From Chamaelirium japonicum (taxonomy: Eukaryota; Streptophyta; Magnoliopsida; Liliales; Melanthiaceae): a stretch of DNA of 64,000 bases. Positions within the stretch are counted from its first letter, which is position 1; every line of letters begins with the position of its first letter. The stretch covers positions 26,058,709 to 26,122,708 of the forward strand of contig OX393549.1 in NCBI GenBank assembly GCA_947650365.1. Direction: 5' to 3'. Below are positions 1 to 28,700 of the stretch, piece after piece. The position numbers were made by a program, and so were the translations under genes. The notes under the pieces are model-generated. The model was not told the origin of the DNA. It did no database searches and saw only the letters and a list, made by a program, of their open reading frames with translations.

Positions 1-1000
1 CCTGGCGAGACTCCAGAATTGAAAGGTAATAATATATCCCATGATGAGTATCAAATAAACCAAGTTGATAGGAATCAGTTAGATGTCAATGAGTATGCTT
101 CTGTGGTTAGCAGTCACATATATGTCACAATTTGCATTCGATTAGTCATAAGCTTGGTTGTTGGCATGTTGGGTTGGCATCAGCAGAATCTGGATATTGC
201 CAATAGGAGAGCGGCGAAGAAGGTTTTAAGGTATCTCTAATGCACCAAGGAGTTCATACTGAACTACTAGTAATCTGATGATCTCAGGGTAGTTGGATAT
301 TCAGATTCATACTTTGCTAGGATACAAGGATTCATACTTTATATCTTTCTACTTGTTGAGGGAGCTATTTCCTAGGAGACAACTCCACCAACACCAACAC
401 ACAATGGGGATTAGCTCTAGCATGTGAAATATGAAGACAACACACACACACACACAGTGGTGTGAAATATGAAGACAACACACACACATACAGTGGTGTG
501 ATGAAGGATTTACAAGAGATAATAAGGGGTCTCTGGATCGAATCCACTATCCCCAAGCTCCACATAAAATTCCTCAATCAAATTACATTTAGCAAAGCTT
601 CATCACAAGGATGCATGCTACAAGGATTTGCTAGGTGGTGATGAAGCTTTACGACATGCAATTTGATTGAGGAATTTTATGGGGAGATTGGGGATAGTGG
701 ATTTGATCACGAGACCCCTTACTGTCTTCTATGACAATGATGCAGTCACTCGGCACGATAAAGAATGAAAAGCTAACCATAATTAACAAACACACATCAA
801 TATAGTTTGTTTGAAGTTTCATGAGGGAATTGTGGAGATTCCTCATATCAATATGGAGTTGATGGTTGCAGATCCCCTCATGAAGGATTTTTGCACCCAA
901 AGCCTTCAAAGAGCACCTGACTCTGATGTTCTTAGTGGAATCATCGTCTCTCAAGCACTAAATGTGGCAACCCTTATTTTTGTTTCTAAGTTGCTAGCCC
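1..1000 (+). mobile_element. Ty1/copia fossil, RT end and RNase H part
   Basis: Translation of the plus strand gives pieces of the copia polyprotein C-terminus in order. First comes the end of reverse transcriptase (a Y-ASVV-S stretch, then AAKKVLRYL). Next are an RNase H-like stretch near 640-745 (RNFIGRLGIVDS, then a YDNDAV-like run) and the terminal IEIPHI...ADPLMK motif near 811-895. The element is decayed, with roughly half a dozen breaks, and is cut by the window edge. It is an old fossil. Confidence 0.75.
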
Positions 1001-1648
1001 TTAGAAATTTCTCATATTCAAAGTTTTTTTACATTAATCCATGCATGTAAAGTTTCCTGGAGTAAGGTGATACTCAGCTTTACCTGGACTACACATGACT
1101 TGTCATTATGTTGGTAAAGTCTCAGGGAAGAGAATGATTGGAATGGTTCACTCAAAGTTGAATTGGGCTAGACATGTTTTGGCACCATATCGAAGAGTCT
1201 TGGTTTCCGATGGATGGTTGACGATATTTCATAGGGCAATTTGCCACAGTTTACATCAGACCAAAATGTCGAAACTGACAACTTGTCACTGGTATGAAGT
1301 TGGACACCAATGAGAACGAGCAAAAAGAACAAAGAAATAAAAGTGTGCTTCATTTCTCATGCCACACGATAAACTGACATAGCGTACAGAGGTCCGAGTC
1401 TTTAGATAGTGGTAACTTTGTGACCATGGAACTAGCCTAGTGCTCCGAGTGCTAGAACATCCATAATCCACTGTTACTGGTGCCAAGGGATGAGGGTAAC
1501 AATTTTCTAATAGTCAGGGAAGTTTTCAAAATCAATGCGCACTGTGATAGTTTTCAAATATGATGGTTGGCTAAAGTTTTTCAAATGTTTTCAAAAATAT
1601 TTTAAAAGAAAAAGCCTTGCAGTAGCTCAAAAGGGCCATGTGGGAGAC

Positions 1649-2110
1649 TGTTAGGTTTTTGTGGCCCATAACCAACCGACCGAGGCCCATCACAGAGCCC
1701 CATACCCAGCCAGTTGACTAAGCCCCAGTCCTCGTCAGTCTGGGTCTCGACTTATGAGGTTTTGTGATCATCCTTCGTAATCGTGTGGCCATCCTCGCAT
1801 GTAGGGATTCCTTGATGGAATGGGAAACTCTAATGCACACCTATAAATAAATAGATGAGGGTAGATGTCCCTCTATCCAAGCAATAAAGACATCGCCCGT
1901 TCGTCAAGAACATGAGCCTCCATCATTTCCACAAATAGCTTTGAGATAGAGGAAGACATCTCTCCCCAGTTTGTTCATCGCTCTCAAAGATTCACCGTCG
2001 ATATCGATTCATAGATCTTGAAAAAACATCCTGCCCGCACTCCACTGAATTGCTATGATACTTCCAAAATCTATAGATTTTGTCAATTACTAATTTGTCA
2101 ACTGGATTCT
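1649..2110 (+). mobile_element. Probable 3' LTR of the copia fossil
   Basis: A purine-rich stretch (GGCCATGTGGGAGA) ends just before TGTTAGG at 1649, the usual polypurine tract/LTR junction of copia elements. Downstream lie a TATAAATAAATAG box near 1842 and an AATAAA near 1882, as expected for U3/R. The 3' boundary is not clear and is placed only roughly. It abuts the 3' flank of the DUF789 gene. The 1001-1648 stretch between the polyprotein and the LTR shows nothing else I recognise. Confidence 0.5.
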
Positions 2111-2149
2111 CCTTAAAACCTAGCTCATTGGAGAAGGAAGAAAAACGAA

Positions 2150-2547
2150 TTTGCTCGATGATTAGAGAGTGAAGCCGCCATCAGATTATGCTCTTATCTT
2201 TGTCTGCCATCAGACATGGATACAAGACAATCCTGTTCACTCATTTGCCTTCTCGAGAAGGGCAGGTCAGAATGTCGGAATCCGAACCACCCGTCCCCCA
2301 GTCACAAAGATAATCGATTCAGTCGGGAACCATGTACTGAACATACAGACACAACAGAAAATTTCTGTTCTATTCTCAAACTCTGCAAGAGCAACTGTAA
2401 ATGGAGCTGAAAGCACCCAACACCAGCCACTTTGCAAAATACGCCACAGCTCTCGACCTTCATTGAGTTCTCCACAGTCGCGCAGAGCATGGCCAATGGC
2501 GGCGATCAGGATGTTATTAACCAACGGTGGGCGGACTCTATTCACAC
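2150..2547 (-). other. 3' flank / probable 3' UTR of the DUF789 gene
   Basis: This sequence directly follows the stop codon. It has short open frames on both strands but no recognisable domain. I read it as the untranslated end of the gene, with the exact polyadenylation site not located. Confidence 0.4.
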
Positions 2548-15822
<13,275 letters not shown>

Positions 15823-16128
15823 CGCAACTCTTGTGTTGTGTGCTGTATCTTGACTGTATTCCTTCTGGGTTCCCTTCTTTTCTTCAAGACAGAAGGGGAG
15901 GAGGATGAGAAGAACAGGGGAGATGAGTCGGGGAAGAAGAGAGAGGCCGTACAACTTTGGGAGTCAACCCATGCTTGTGTTTGTTGAATCGTCAAAATGG
16001 CGACGGGGGTCATCAACACTCGATAATTTTAGGAAGCCTGCATTCTACTCCATCAATGCTCTGTTTCTCTCTCTAATCCTTCTTCATTCAAGCCAGGAAT
16101 TTTGAAGAATAAAAAAAATAGAAGCAAA

Positions 16129-16171
<43 letters not shown>

Positions 16172-16432
16172 ACTTGGATAGGGATTCACGTGGGAGAAGG
16201 GGAGAAGGTCGAACAAATTTGTTCCTCCCCTGTTTGCACTCCCAAATCTCTTTTGGATTCTTCTCCTTTTGAAGCGGAAGTAGTTTTCCGGACTTTGCCG
16301 GACGGGGAGAGACGAAAAAGCGAGGAGAGCAACGAGGGTCGACGGGGCGAACAGACTATTTTAGAGAGAGAGAGAGAGAGTTTTTCTGCTGTCCGCGGCC
16401 TGATCGGACACTGCTGTTGTTGTCAATCTTTA
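15823..16432 (-). promoter_or_regulatory. Upstream region of the DUF789 gene
   Basis: This is the stretch between the DUF789 start codon and the first element of segment A. On the minus strand the first 130 bp is pyrimidine-rich, as in plant 5' leaders. Two GA/CT microsatellites lie at about 16131-16167 and 16361-16380. No firm TATA box or known operator was picked out, so the promoter call rests on position. Confidence 0.4.
16131..16167. repeat. (GA)n microsatellite
   Basis: Uninterrupted AG dinucleotides, about 310 bp upstream of the DUF789 ATG. Confidence 0.9.
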
Positions 16433-17581
16433 GGGTGTTGATATTTGCACCCTACAAATCTCTAGCACCCATCATAAAAAATAAAAAGATACCTGAAGTG
16501 TCCTAGTAGCATCTCGGATATACCTATTGGTAGTTATAATATCCGTCCCAAACATATAAGATATTGTTCGCTTTACCTGTACCCGCACGAGGATTTTCTC
16601 GGGAGGTCATCCATCCTAGTACTTCTCTCGTCCAAGCACATTTAATTATAGAGTTTTTACGAAATCCGTAACGGCATACGGTTTTAAAATGCATATTCTA
16701 TGTTTAAAAGAAAAAATTATATAAGTAGCTCAAGATCTTCTTTCCAGGTCATGTGGGACTAACTCGGTGGCCTTGGACACCTCACCTCATCTATCATGGC
16801 ATTACAGTCTCATGAGTCTTGGCTCTTGGCTAGTGAATCTTGGTCATCATAATCCACCCCCTTAAGGGCTACATATCTATGTGTAAGGTTACACCTCCCA
16901 TTACGAGAAGAACCAACTATGATACAATTATTGTAACATCTGCCCTAAACATACAAAATATTGTCCTTGTGTCACCTATCCTAGTACTACTCTCGCTCGA
17001 GCACGCTTAATTACGGAGTTCATACGAAATCCGCAGCGGCTTGTATGTTTAGGAAGAAAAATTACAAGATTTTCTTTTCTCTAGGCCATGTAGGACTAAC
17101 TCGGTGGCCTTGGACATCTCACCTCACCTCATCCATCTTGGCATCGCAGCCTCAGGAGTATGTGCTCTTAGCTCATGGATCTTGGTCGTCACAGTAGTTC
17201 CCTATCAACATGTTGCTGGCTGCTCCTGTCCAACATACCATATTGGCCGGGATCGACTGACATGTACCCCACCATGTCAGCCAGATGCAACCAACAACAA
17301 TGTCGATTGTGAGCAACCAACACGTCTACCGAAATGAGAAGAAAGATAAAGGAGGGTTTGGGGGTGGGGGGGGGGTGGGGGGTTCAGGTGCATCGAACCG
17401 ACAGCTCCGGTGGGACAATTGGAGTGGGGAGGAGAGGAGGGGGAGGCAAACTCATATGTGGGATGCACTATCAAAATAGGGGGTAATAGTAAAAATAAAA
17501 AAACGGACTAGTGTGCGGGGTGTGCATGATTGGTGGGGGGGGGGGGGTTAGTGATTTGGTGGGTGCAAATAGTAGCACCCT
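16433..17581. mobile_element. TIR element E1, copy A (Cassandra nested inside)
   Basis: The left end reads GGGTGTTGATATTTGCACCC and the right end complements to GGGTGCTACTATTTGCACCC, with similarity continuing inward (CTACAAATCTCTAGC / CACCAAATCACTAACC). There is no transposase frame. The interior has runs such as CCATGTCAG-type motifs and a G-rich tract. The superfamily is undetermined and no clear target duplication was found. Confidence 0.65.
16535..17193 (-). mobile_element. Cassandra TRIM, complete, minus strand (copy A)
   Basis: Read on the minus strand: 5' LTR 17193-16932, a short internal domain of about 80 bp, 3' LTR 16851-16535. Both LTRs contain the 5S-like block (GTACTAGGAT, complement near 16610 and 16975). 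The 5' LTR is shortened. A perfect 5-bp duplication GTAGT lies at 16530-16534 and 17194-17198. The element lacks protein-coding capacity, as is normal for TRIMs. It occupies the same site as the one in copy B. Confidence 0.9.
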
Positions 17582-17966
17582 ATAATAATATTATATATGT
17601 GATCAATAAAAAAAAAGAGAATTTATTTCTTTGTTTTATGGGTGGATTATGGGCCTTACTTTTTGAGAAAAAAAGTATATGCATTGAGAGCACAAACAAC
17701 ATTTTTCGGTTAAATACAGCCCAATTACTCAAATTGTAATGAATATTTATGTTGCATGGCGATGTTTTGTTCTTCTATGTTTATAAATTAAATGAAGTAG
17801 TTAGAATTTTAATTGAAGCCCCCTTAATTACATTAAACAAACTTAAGTGTTGCTTTCAATTTCACTAGCTTTCTTCTTTCTCTTCCTCCTATCTCTAATT
17901 CTACCTCCCCTTGTTAAGCATTTATTGAACTTAATTACTTAATTATATTAACATAGGCCCACGTGC

Positions 17967-17969
<3 letters not shown>

Positions 17970-18022
<53 letters not shown>
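17970..18022. repeat. (GA)n microsatellite
   Basis: GA dinucleotide tract in the spacer of copy A, matched by the tract at 33292-33348 in copy B. Confidence 0.9.
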
Positions 18023-18025
<3 letters not shown>

Positions 18026-18237
18026 ACCAAACCCCTATCAATGCGCCGGTAAAAGATAGATCAAGGATCGAAACTCACCAAAGGAGGGGGGGAAATACCG
18101 TGATTTTCAAAAATCCCACGGACTGAAAGGCTCGACACTAAAGAAAGAGCAAGGTCCACCACGATAGAGCAAGAAGGCTTGAAGAAAAGTTCGGTCCACT
18201 GTGTCCATACCGGGGGTCGAACAAGGAACCTCTCCAC

Positions 18238-18797
18238 TAGGGCTGGCAACAAGTTGCGTTTGGGACGGATCGACCCTATCCCGAACCCGCCCCATTATAT
18301 TTTAACACGCCCCATATCCTTTCCAAACCCGCGTCAGGTTTTGAGGGTATTCCGAAACCCGTCCCAATTAGTATTGGAAAAACTCGTGCCCACCCCGCCT
18401 CGCCCCGTTTATGCATTGCGGGTCGGGTGGGATTGGCTTCACAGTAAGCTACATATTTAGCTTCTTTGGCCCACCTAATCGCAGCTCTACTTAGAGAAGA
18501 GTACAAGACAAATGTCTCCTATATTATGATCACACAGTTATATACACAAGTAAACTTATTATATGATCTTGAGAACCAACATATCAAAGAATAATTAAGA
18601 TATATAAATATATGATAAATTACATACCTAGGTCGGGGTGGGACGGGACGGGTTGGAGTAAAACCCGAACCCGATCCAAATCCGACCGTGTTTTAAATTC
18701 AAATCCAAACCCGCCCCAAATACATTTTTGAGCATCCCAAACCCTTCCCAATTGGATCGGGTCGGGTCGGGTCGGGTAACCTGCTATGCCATCCCTA
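18238..18797. mobile_element. hAT-like non-autonomous element with GGGTCGGG repeats
   Basis: The ends are TAGGGCTGGCAA and GCCATCCCTA. The flanks ctctccac (18230-18237) and gtctccac (18798-18805) match at 7 of 8 positions. Copy B carries the uninterrupted site CTCTCCACCATGGGAG near 33537, which proves the insertion. The subterminal parts are built of CCCGACCC/GGGTCGGG-like repeats. No transposase. Confidence 0.9.
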
Positions 18798-19351
18798 GTC
18801 TCCACCATGGGAGGGAGAGGAAGTGCCACCAGGCCAAGGGCAGGTTGGTTGCCTTTGTCTTTTTATTATAAAGGTTCTAAAGTGATTTAAATATGCTTCA
18901 ACGGCTGGACAATGATTGCATAAATTTGCTCAACTGTATCTATCTACACTTATTGCGCTCGTGATGCACGTGTGATCGGTTTAGTCAATTTCGAGCTGTT
19001 GGGGGTCGTATTTCTCACTTCATGTACCCTAATATCATGCTAATTCTTACGACCACATATACTAATAAGGTTTTCTTCACTATAGTTTTCGGGTCTTACT
19101 ATTTGCATCTACAAAATTACTAACACCCCCTATCATGCATACATCCCAGTCCGTTTTTTATTTTTTTTATTACTCTTGTTTGATAGCGTACCCAACAAAT
19201 GGGTTTACCTCCCCCTCCCTAGACTCCCTGCTATCTCCACCCTCCATCGCCACTACCCCTCTTCTTCCTCCTCCTCCTCCCTAGGGCTGGGATTTGGTCC
19301 GGACAGCCCACAACTCACTTCCCCCCCGGCAGCCCACAACTACCTGTAACA

Positions 19352-19952
<601 letters not shown>

Positions 19953-19955
<3 letters not shown>

Positions 19956-20354
19956 GAATGGGATGCTGCCTATCAAAGCAGTGTTTTTTGCTGCTTTGAT
20001 ATATTGTTTGACCATCCTAGAAGTTTTGGAATTTGATGAAATTTGGTGAGGGTGTTTTCTAGGGTATGATGATCATCCTCACAAATTTTCATCAAATTCC
20101 AAAACTTCTAAGAGGGTCAAATGGTCGAAGCAAAATCTGCAGATTTTAACGGTGACTGCAAATTTTGCAGGTTTTGCTTCGACCATTTGACCCTCTTAGA
20201 AGTTTTGGAATTTGATGAAAATTTGTGAGGATGATCATCTTACCCTAGACAACACCCTCACCAAATTTCATCAAATTCCAAAACTTCTAGGATGGTCAAA
20301 CAATGTATCAAAGCAGCAAAAAACGCTGCTTTGATAGGCAGCATCCCATTCCTC
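19953..20354. repeat. Foldback element D, near-perfect 400-bp palindrome
   Basis: The two arms of about 190 bp differ at only about five positions over a short centre. The ends are GAGGAATGGGATGCTGCC and its complement. Within each arm GTTTTGGAATTTGATGAAA and its complement form a second, smaller hairpin. It is followed by a (CT)n then an (AT)n tract. Confidence 0.93.
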
Positions 20355-20364
20355 TCTCTCTCTT

Positions 20365-21810
<1,446 letters not shown>

Positions 21811-21813
<3 letters not shown>

Positions 21814-21960
21814 GCATGCTATAATCCGGCATGCGGTAAGTGCGGCACCGCACTACAACCGTCTGATGCACTGTTGCGTGCATGCGATGCATACAGCGGG
21901 TGCATCAGAAGGCTGCGATATGGTGCCGCACTTACCGCATGCCGCATTATAGCATGCCCC
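21811..21960. repeat. Foldback element H (same family as J)
   Basis: A 150-bp palindrome with ends GGGGCATGCTATAAT and ATTATAGCATGCCCC and arms containing GCGGTAAGTGCGGCACCGCA. It sits between (AT)n tracts. Confidence 0.92.
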
Positions 21961-21987
21961 AATATATATATATATATATATATATAT

Positions 21988-22284
21988 GAGGATACGGGGT
22001 ATAGGCTGGCGGCCAATTTCGACGAAATGGGCAGTCGCCCATTTGATGCCCCTAGGAGTCTTAAAATTTGCTGATTTTTTGTGAGCACAAGGATCTTATC
22101 TTATATAGAACACCCATAAAAAATTCAGCACATTCTAAAACTTTTAGGGGCATCAAATGTTAAATTTCAGATTAACGGTTATAACGGACGTTCAATAAAA
22201 CTTCCAACATTTGATGCCCCAAGGAGTTTTAGAATGTGCTGATTTTTTGTGTGTGTTCTTTCTAAGATAAAGTGCTCATTTTCC

Positions 22285-22290
<6 letters not shown>
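21988..22290. repeat. Foldback-like element I, one terminus missing
   Basis: The left end GATACGGGGTATAGGCTG resembles the end of element L. The interior holds the inverted pair CATTTGATGCCCC...GGGGCATCAAATG and the TTAGAATGTGCTGATTTTTTG module seen in C. The right terminus is absent, since the sequence runs straight into a (CT)n tract. Confidence 0.6.
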
Positions 22291-22375
<85 letters not shown>

Positions 22376-22378
<3 letters not shown>

Positions 22379-22521
22379 CATGTTATAATGCGACATGCGG
22401 TAAGTGCGGCACTATATCGCAGCCGTCTGATGCACCCGTTGTGTGCATCACATGCATGCAGCGTTGCATCAGACGGTTGTAGTGCGGTGTCGCACTTGCC
22501 GCATGTCGCATTATAGCATGC

Positions 22522-22524
<3 letters not shown>
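22376..22524. repeat. Foldback element J (same family as H)
   Basis: Its ends GGCATGTTATAATGCG and CGCATTATAGCATGCC and a GCGGTAAGTGCGGCAC arm match element H about 420 bp to the left. Size is about 149 bp. Confidence 0.9.
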
Positions 22525-23974
<1,450 letters not shown>

Positions 23975-24001
23975 CTAGAGAGAGAGAGAGAAAGAGAGGG
24001 G

Positions 24002-24514
24002 TGTTAGGTTACGCTGCGGCGAAGAAAGTGCACTGCGAACTGTGCCCGCCCGATCATAATGGATCCAACGGCACAGAGAAATCCCGCTCGATCAAAAACC
24101 CGCTACGGCATTGATTGGTTCGTTCAATTTCCATCCGTTGGATCAATGGGAATCGAACGGACCAAAAAAAATTTGATGTTATTGTAGCGGCTATAGTAAC
24201 AACGAAAATTTTTTGGTCCATTCGATTCCCATCGATCCAACGGATGGAAATCACCCGGACCAATTTTGTGTTCGTTCGATTTTCATCCGTTGGATCGATG
24301 GTAATCAAACGGACCAAAAAAATTTCACTGTTACTGTAGCCGCTACAGTCATAGTGAAAATTTTTTGGTCCGTTCGATTCCCATCGATCCAACGGATGGA
24401 AATCGAATGAACCAATCAATGCCGCAGTGGGTTTGATCGAGTAGGATTTCTTTGTGCCGTTGGATCCATTCCGATCGAACAGGCACAGTTCGTAGCGCAC
24501 TTTCTCCGCCGCAA
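24002..24514. repeat. Foldback element M, compound
   Basis: The arms start GCGGCGAAGAAAGTGCAC and end with the near complement GCGCACTTTCTCCGCCGC. Each half folds again on itself through GGACCAAAAAAAATTT / AAAATTTTTTGGTCC around a TGTAGCGGCTA-type palindrome. GATCCAACGG and its complement recur six or more times. The 266-codon minus-strand frame that overlaps it is a repeat artefact. Confidence 0.88.
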
Positions 24515-25036
24515 GTTGGAAAACAATATTATTTGGAAGAAATTGCTTAATGACAGTTTTATGTTTGCTCAAGCTAGGCCCGACCAACCGACAATATTGA
24601 TTAAATCTAGGCAACCCGAACAACTCGAGAAACCCGATGAACTTCCATGGTCCAAACATGGGCAGACCCTCTACGGGTTCCTCAAGCAACTCAGTCAATT
24701 CGGCAAAGATGACGCAACTTGATTCAAACATTGTCAGACCTCCAAACTCGACCATGTCCACCCCTGCTCCCTCCCACTCCAGTTGCCTCGTCGGAGGTGT
24801 TGGTGCCATGCACCTCATCGTCACATCCTCCTCTACCGCCTCTTCCTCCCCCACCTCCTCTTCCCCACTACGATTGCCCTATCAGAGTTGCCGGCTCCAT
24901 GCACGTCGTTGCCCCCGCCTCCCTTTCTTCTCATTCCTGCAAACGAGTCAGTCGCTCCCGACTGACATGGTTATTAGTTACTCCTTACCGACATGGTGTG
25001 GTATATGTCAGTCGATCTCAACCGACATAGACACAC
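24515..25036. other. Right part of the E2-A insertion and E2 body
   Basis: About 24515-24765 has no counterpart in copy B and no recognised content. From about 24765 the sequence again follows copy B (CCCACTCCA, then CTCTTCCCCACTACGAT), which is E2 itself. Confidence 0.5.
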
Positions 25037-25397
25037 TGTTGAGATGGTCATGCCTCACATGGGTTAGTCCCACATCGATAATGGCAGTGGGTGGTGAGCT
25101 GCTTATATACCCGTCTTGGACCTCCCCTTACAAGCCGGTTTTGTGAGGAGGTGGGTATCCAAGATTGGGTTCTTCACATGGTATCAGATCCAAACCCGTT
25201 CCGGGAGCTCCTCCCGATAGGGTCCTTGCCACGCGTGTCCCGCATGAGGGGGGGTGTTGAGATGGTCATGCCTCACACGGGTTAGTCCCACATCGATAAT
25301 GGGAGCGGGTGGTGAGTTGCTTATATACCCATCTTGGACCTCCCCTTACAAGCCGGTTTGTGAGGAGGTGGGTATCCAAGGTTGGGTTCTTCTCACA
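25037..25397 (+). mobile_element. TRIM element, complete, two 142-143 bp LTRs
   Basis: 5' LTR 25037-25178 and 3' LTR 25255-25397, both starting TGTTGAGATGGTCATGCCTC and ending TTC(T/C)CACA-like. PBS TGGTATCAGATCC follows the first LTR directly, and a G-rich polypurine tract (GCATGAGGGGGGG) precedes the second. The internal domain is only about 76 bp, so there is no coding. Target flanks CACAC/CACCA match at 4 of 5. Copy B has the empty site (GACCACACCATGTCG near 34170). Confidence 0.9.
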
Positions 25398-25715
25398 CAC
25401 CATGTCGGGTAGGAGCAACATGTCGGTCGGGAGCAACCGACACATGTGTGGATATCATTCACCGAGATGGATTTCTCAAAAATAAAAAACAATATGCTTG
25501 AGATGTTGCGGGACACATCCGGTATTTTTTTTATTTGTTATATTGAGGGCTAGTAATTTGTGGGGTACAAATATAAACACACTAGTTTTCAAAAACATGA
25601 GGTCAAGAAGTGAAAGACTCCAGTGATTAAGAGGATTTCTCACGGAAAAAATAGTAAAGAAAGCGACAAAGGATAAAGGCCCACAATGTGAGGCCTATAT
25701 ACTAAGAAAGAAATG

Positions 25716-28700
25716 TGTACTATCACATTTTGCATTCATTTTCATTCATTTTCATTCAACCATAAAATAAGTTATTTTGCATTCATTTTCATTCAACCAT
25801 ATAGTTCCCCTATCCGCTATCCCATAAGAGAACCAGTTATCGGGTCTCTAACTACGTAGAGTGGAAGCGCAATCTTTAGCTTATGCTTAGGGTAGTAAAT
25901 GTACATTGGCATGCAATCTAAATATCCCTGTACTAGACCTAATGGGTCCAGATATCACTAGGGCACTAACTAGGGCATATGAAGACTGGCGAGAGTCTAA
26001 GGAGATGTGCAAGTGCTATGTTATAGCAGACTTGCGGACAATTCTTTAGAAGCGAGTCAGAGATATGCCGGGTCTTCTCTAATTAAGTTTTACTTGCATT
26101 AGATGTCTGGAAGGCGAAGTCAGTCGACTCATCGCTTTTCCACTAAGATACTTGTCGGTACCGAGATGTCAGTGGGTATGCTTGTTCGGGAACACATCTT
26201 TGAGTTCCAGAACAAACTAGATTCCCAAGACATGGTACCAGATGACGAGGTGGTGGAAGACATCTGTCTTGCATCCTTGTCTGGAACCTTCGAAGGCGTT
26301 ATCAGAGACTTTAGCTTTAACAAGTTAGAGATGATAAACGTAGAACTTCTAAGGAGATTTCCAAGAGACAAAGGATGAGATCAAGATTAAAGGCAATGCC
26401 TTTAGTGCTTAACCTAGGTCTTCTTTAGAAGAACCTAAGGGAATAACTTATAAGACATCGAAAACTATTCTAGTGCAGAAACTGGTGTGGAATCCTAAGT
26501 CTGGTAACGCCAAGGACGGAAGTATTTCCGCTGTGGCGAGCATAGGGGGTATTTGAAGATTGAGTATGACCTCAGGATGTTAGGAGTTGAGTCGCTATCT
26601 AGTAGCAGTTCTTATGCTTCTTGGAATGTAGACTTCTGGTCTACAGATATTCAAGGAAAGCAGAAGGCTACTTTATAGTGAAGGAATCCTAACATAGGTA
26701 CTGATGCCATAAGCCGCTGCGGAAGCTGTTAGATATGATTGTCTTAGTTTTTCCGAAATACGGATTTTGTTTTTTAGAGATGTAGTTCTGTTTCCTCTTT
26801 GGTAAATGAAGTTTTTAGTTTTAGACAGCACCGTAGGTGTGTATCTTAAACTAAATAGATAGCTTCATTACTAGAGAAATAGATCAGAATAATCTCTTTA
26901 TATTTAATCCTAATTCGGAAATAGATATCATAACAGCTGCAGCGTCTAATTTAAATTCATCTAAATCCTTCGGAGAAGCTATCCCATTTGTGACCCCTCT
27001 GATTTAGATATTCTGCCTTAGATAAATTCAAAGGTAAAAGAAGGCCGAGTTTCTGTTCACAGATTCATCGGAGATCCTTCTAACCTATGAATGTTATCTG
27101 GAAGGCAGAATAACTAAAAGGGCCACTAAGGTATTGGAGTTAGTTAATTTTGACGTCTATGGTTCCAAGAGCGTCTAGACGATAGAAGACTCTTCGATTT
27201 AATCGAAGAAATAAGTCACTATCGGACGAGTTCCATAGGATCCTGAGAGAGTATGGGATTATCTCCCAGTTAAATGCTCTAAGGATGACACGTCAGAATG
27301 AAGTCTCCGAGAGAAGGAATCGGACTCTGTTTGACATGGTCCGTAGTATGATGAATATTGCCAAGTATACTACCCACCTTTGGTGGGGTTGTACCTTAAA
27401 ACAGTAGCTTATATCTGAAACTATCTCTCATCTAGATCAGTACCTCAGACCTATAGAGAGCTATGGTCTAAGCAAAAGCTGACACTATAGTGTCTCGAGA
27501 TATAGAGTTGTCCTGCACTTGTGCAAAACGACAAGAGGGATGAGATGGAGATGTAGTTCCAGGTATATCTGTTTGTAGGTTACCCTTAGGAGGCATAAGA
27601 TGGATTGTTTTATGATCTTGAGGTTAGGAAGGTAATCGTTTCTACGAACACCATCTACCTAGATCAAGATTATATTATAAGACCATAAGTTTATCAGTAA
27701 GGTAGTTCTGGGTGAACTACTGGGTACTGGTAGAGAGTGCGCATTTGAAAAACGTAGTGGGAGTAGATGATACAAGAAACTAGTATACCAGGTATTGTAG
27801 AAACGATTCACTATGTACCACCACCACCTCATCGTTGTGGGACCATCAGAGCTCCTGAAAGATACTATGGAGAAACTTCGATAGTTAATCCAGAGTTTCA
27901 GGAGGATGATCCTTAGAGCTACGAAGAAGTAGTGGGAGCTTCCTTTGTACCACCACCACCTCATCGTTGTGGGACCATCAGAGCTCCTGAAAGATACTAT
28001 GGAGAAACTTTGATAGTTAATCCAGAGTTTCAGGAGGATGATCCCTAGAGCTACGAAGAAGTAGTGGGAGCTTCCGACAGCTCTGACTGACAAAAGATCA
28101 TGGAGGTAAGCTTACATCAATGTCCCTTGGAACAGTCTTGACACTTATAGCACTATCACCCTTCAGGGTGTAGGAGGTGTATAAGAAGAGCACCCGGTTA
28201 AGACTTAAGTAGCTAGATTAGTTACCAAAGGAGAAGGGATTGACTATGTCAAAACCATCTCACTGGTAGCTATGCCTAAGTCTATAACGGATCCTCTTAA
28301 TCCATCACAGCCCATTATAGTTGGGAGATCTGGTTGATGGATGTCAAGACAGTTATTCCCTAACGGGAATTTGAAAAGGGACATATGGATGAGTAGCCCC
28401 AGGCTTTGTGTCAGTAGGTTAGGAAGATATGGAATGCAAGTTGCAACGGTCCATTTATGGACTGATGCAAGCATCCAAGTTGGAATATCTATTTTGATCA
28501 AGGGAATCCGCTCATACGGATTTGATCAGAATGAGGATAAACCAAGATGGTACAGGAAAGGTGAAATATCTATAAGGGTATATTTAGTACTTTACGTTAA
28601 CGATATTCTACTGATTGAAAATGACGTAGGAATATTGTTTACGGTAAAGGTTTGTAGTTATCACAATTCGATGTGAAAGAGCCTAGTGAGGCGAGTTATG

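Noticed and set aside
24054-24854. 266-codon minus-strand open frame
   Set aside because: It runs across foldback element M and adjoining unique DNA, consists of repeated RSNGP-type words from the inverted GATCCAACGG repeats, and has no domain.
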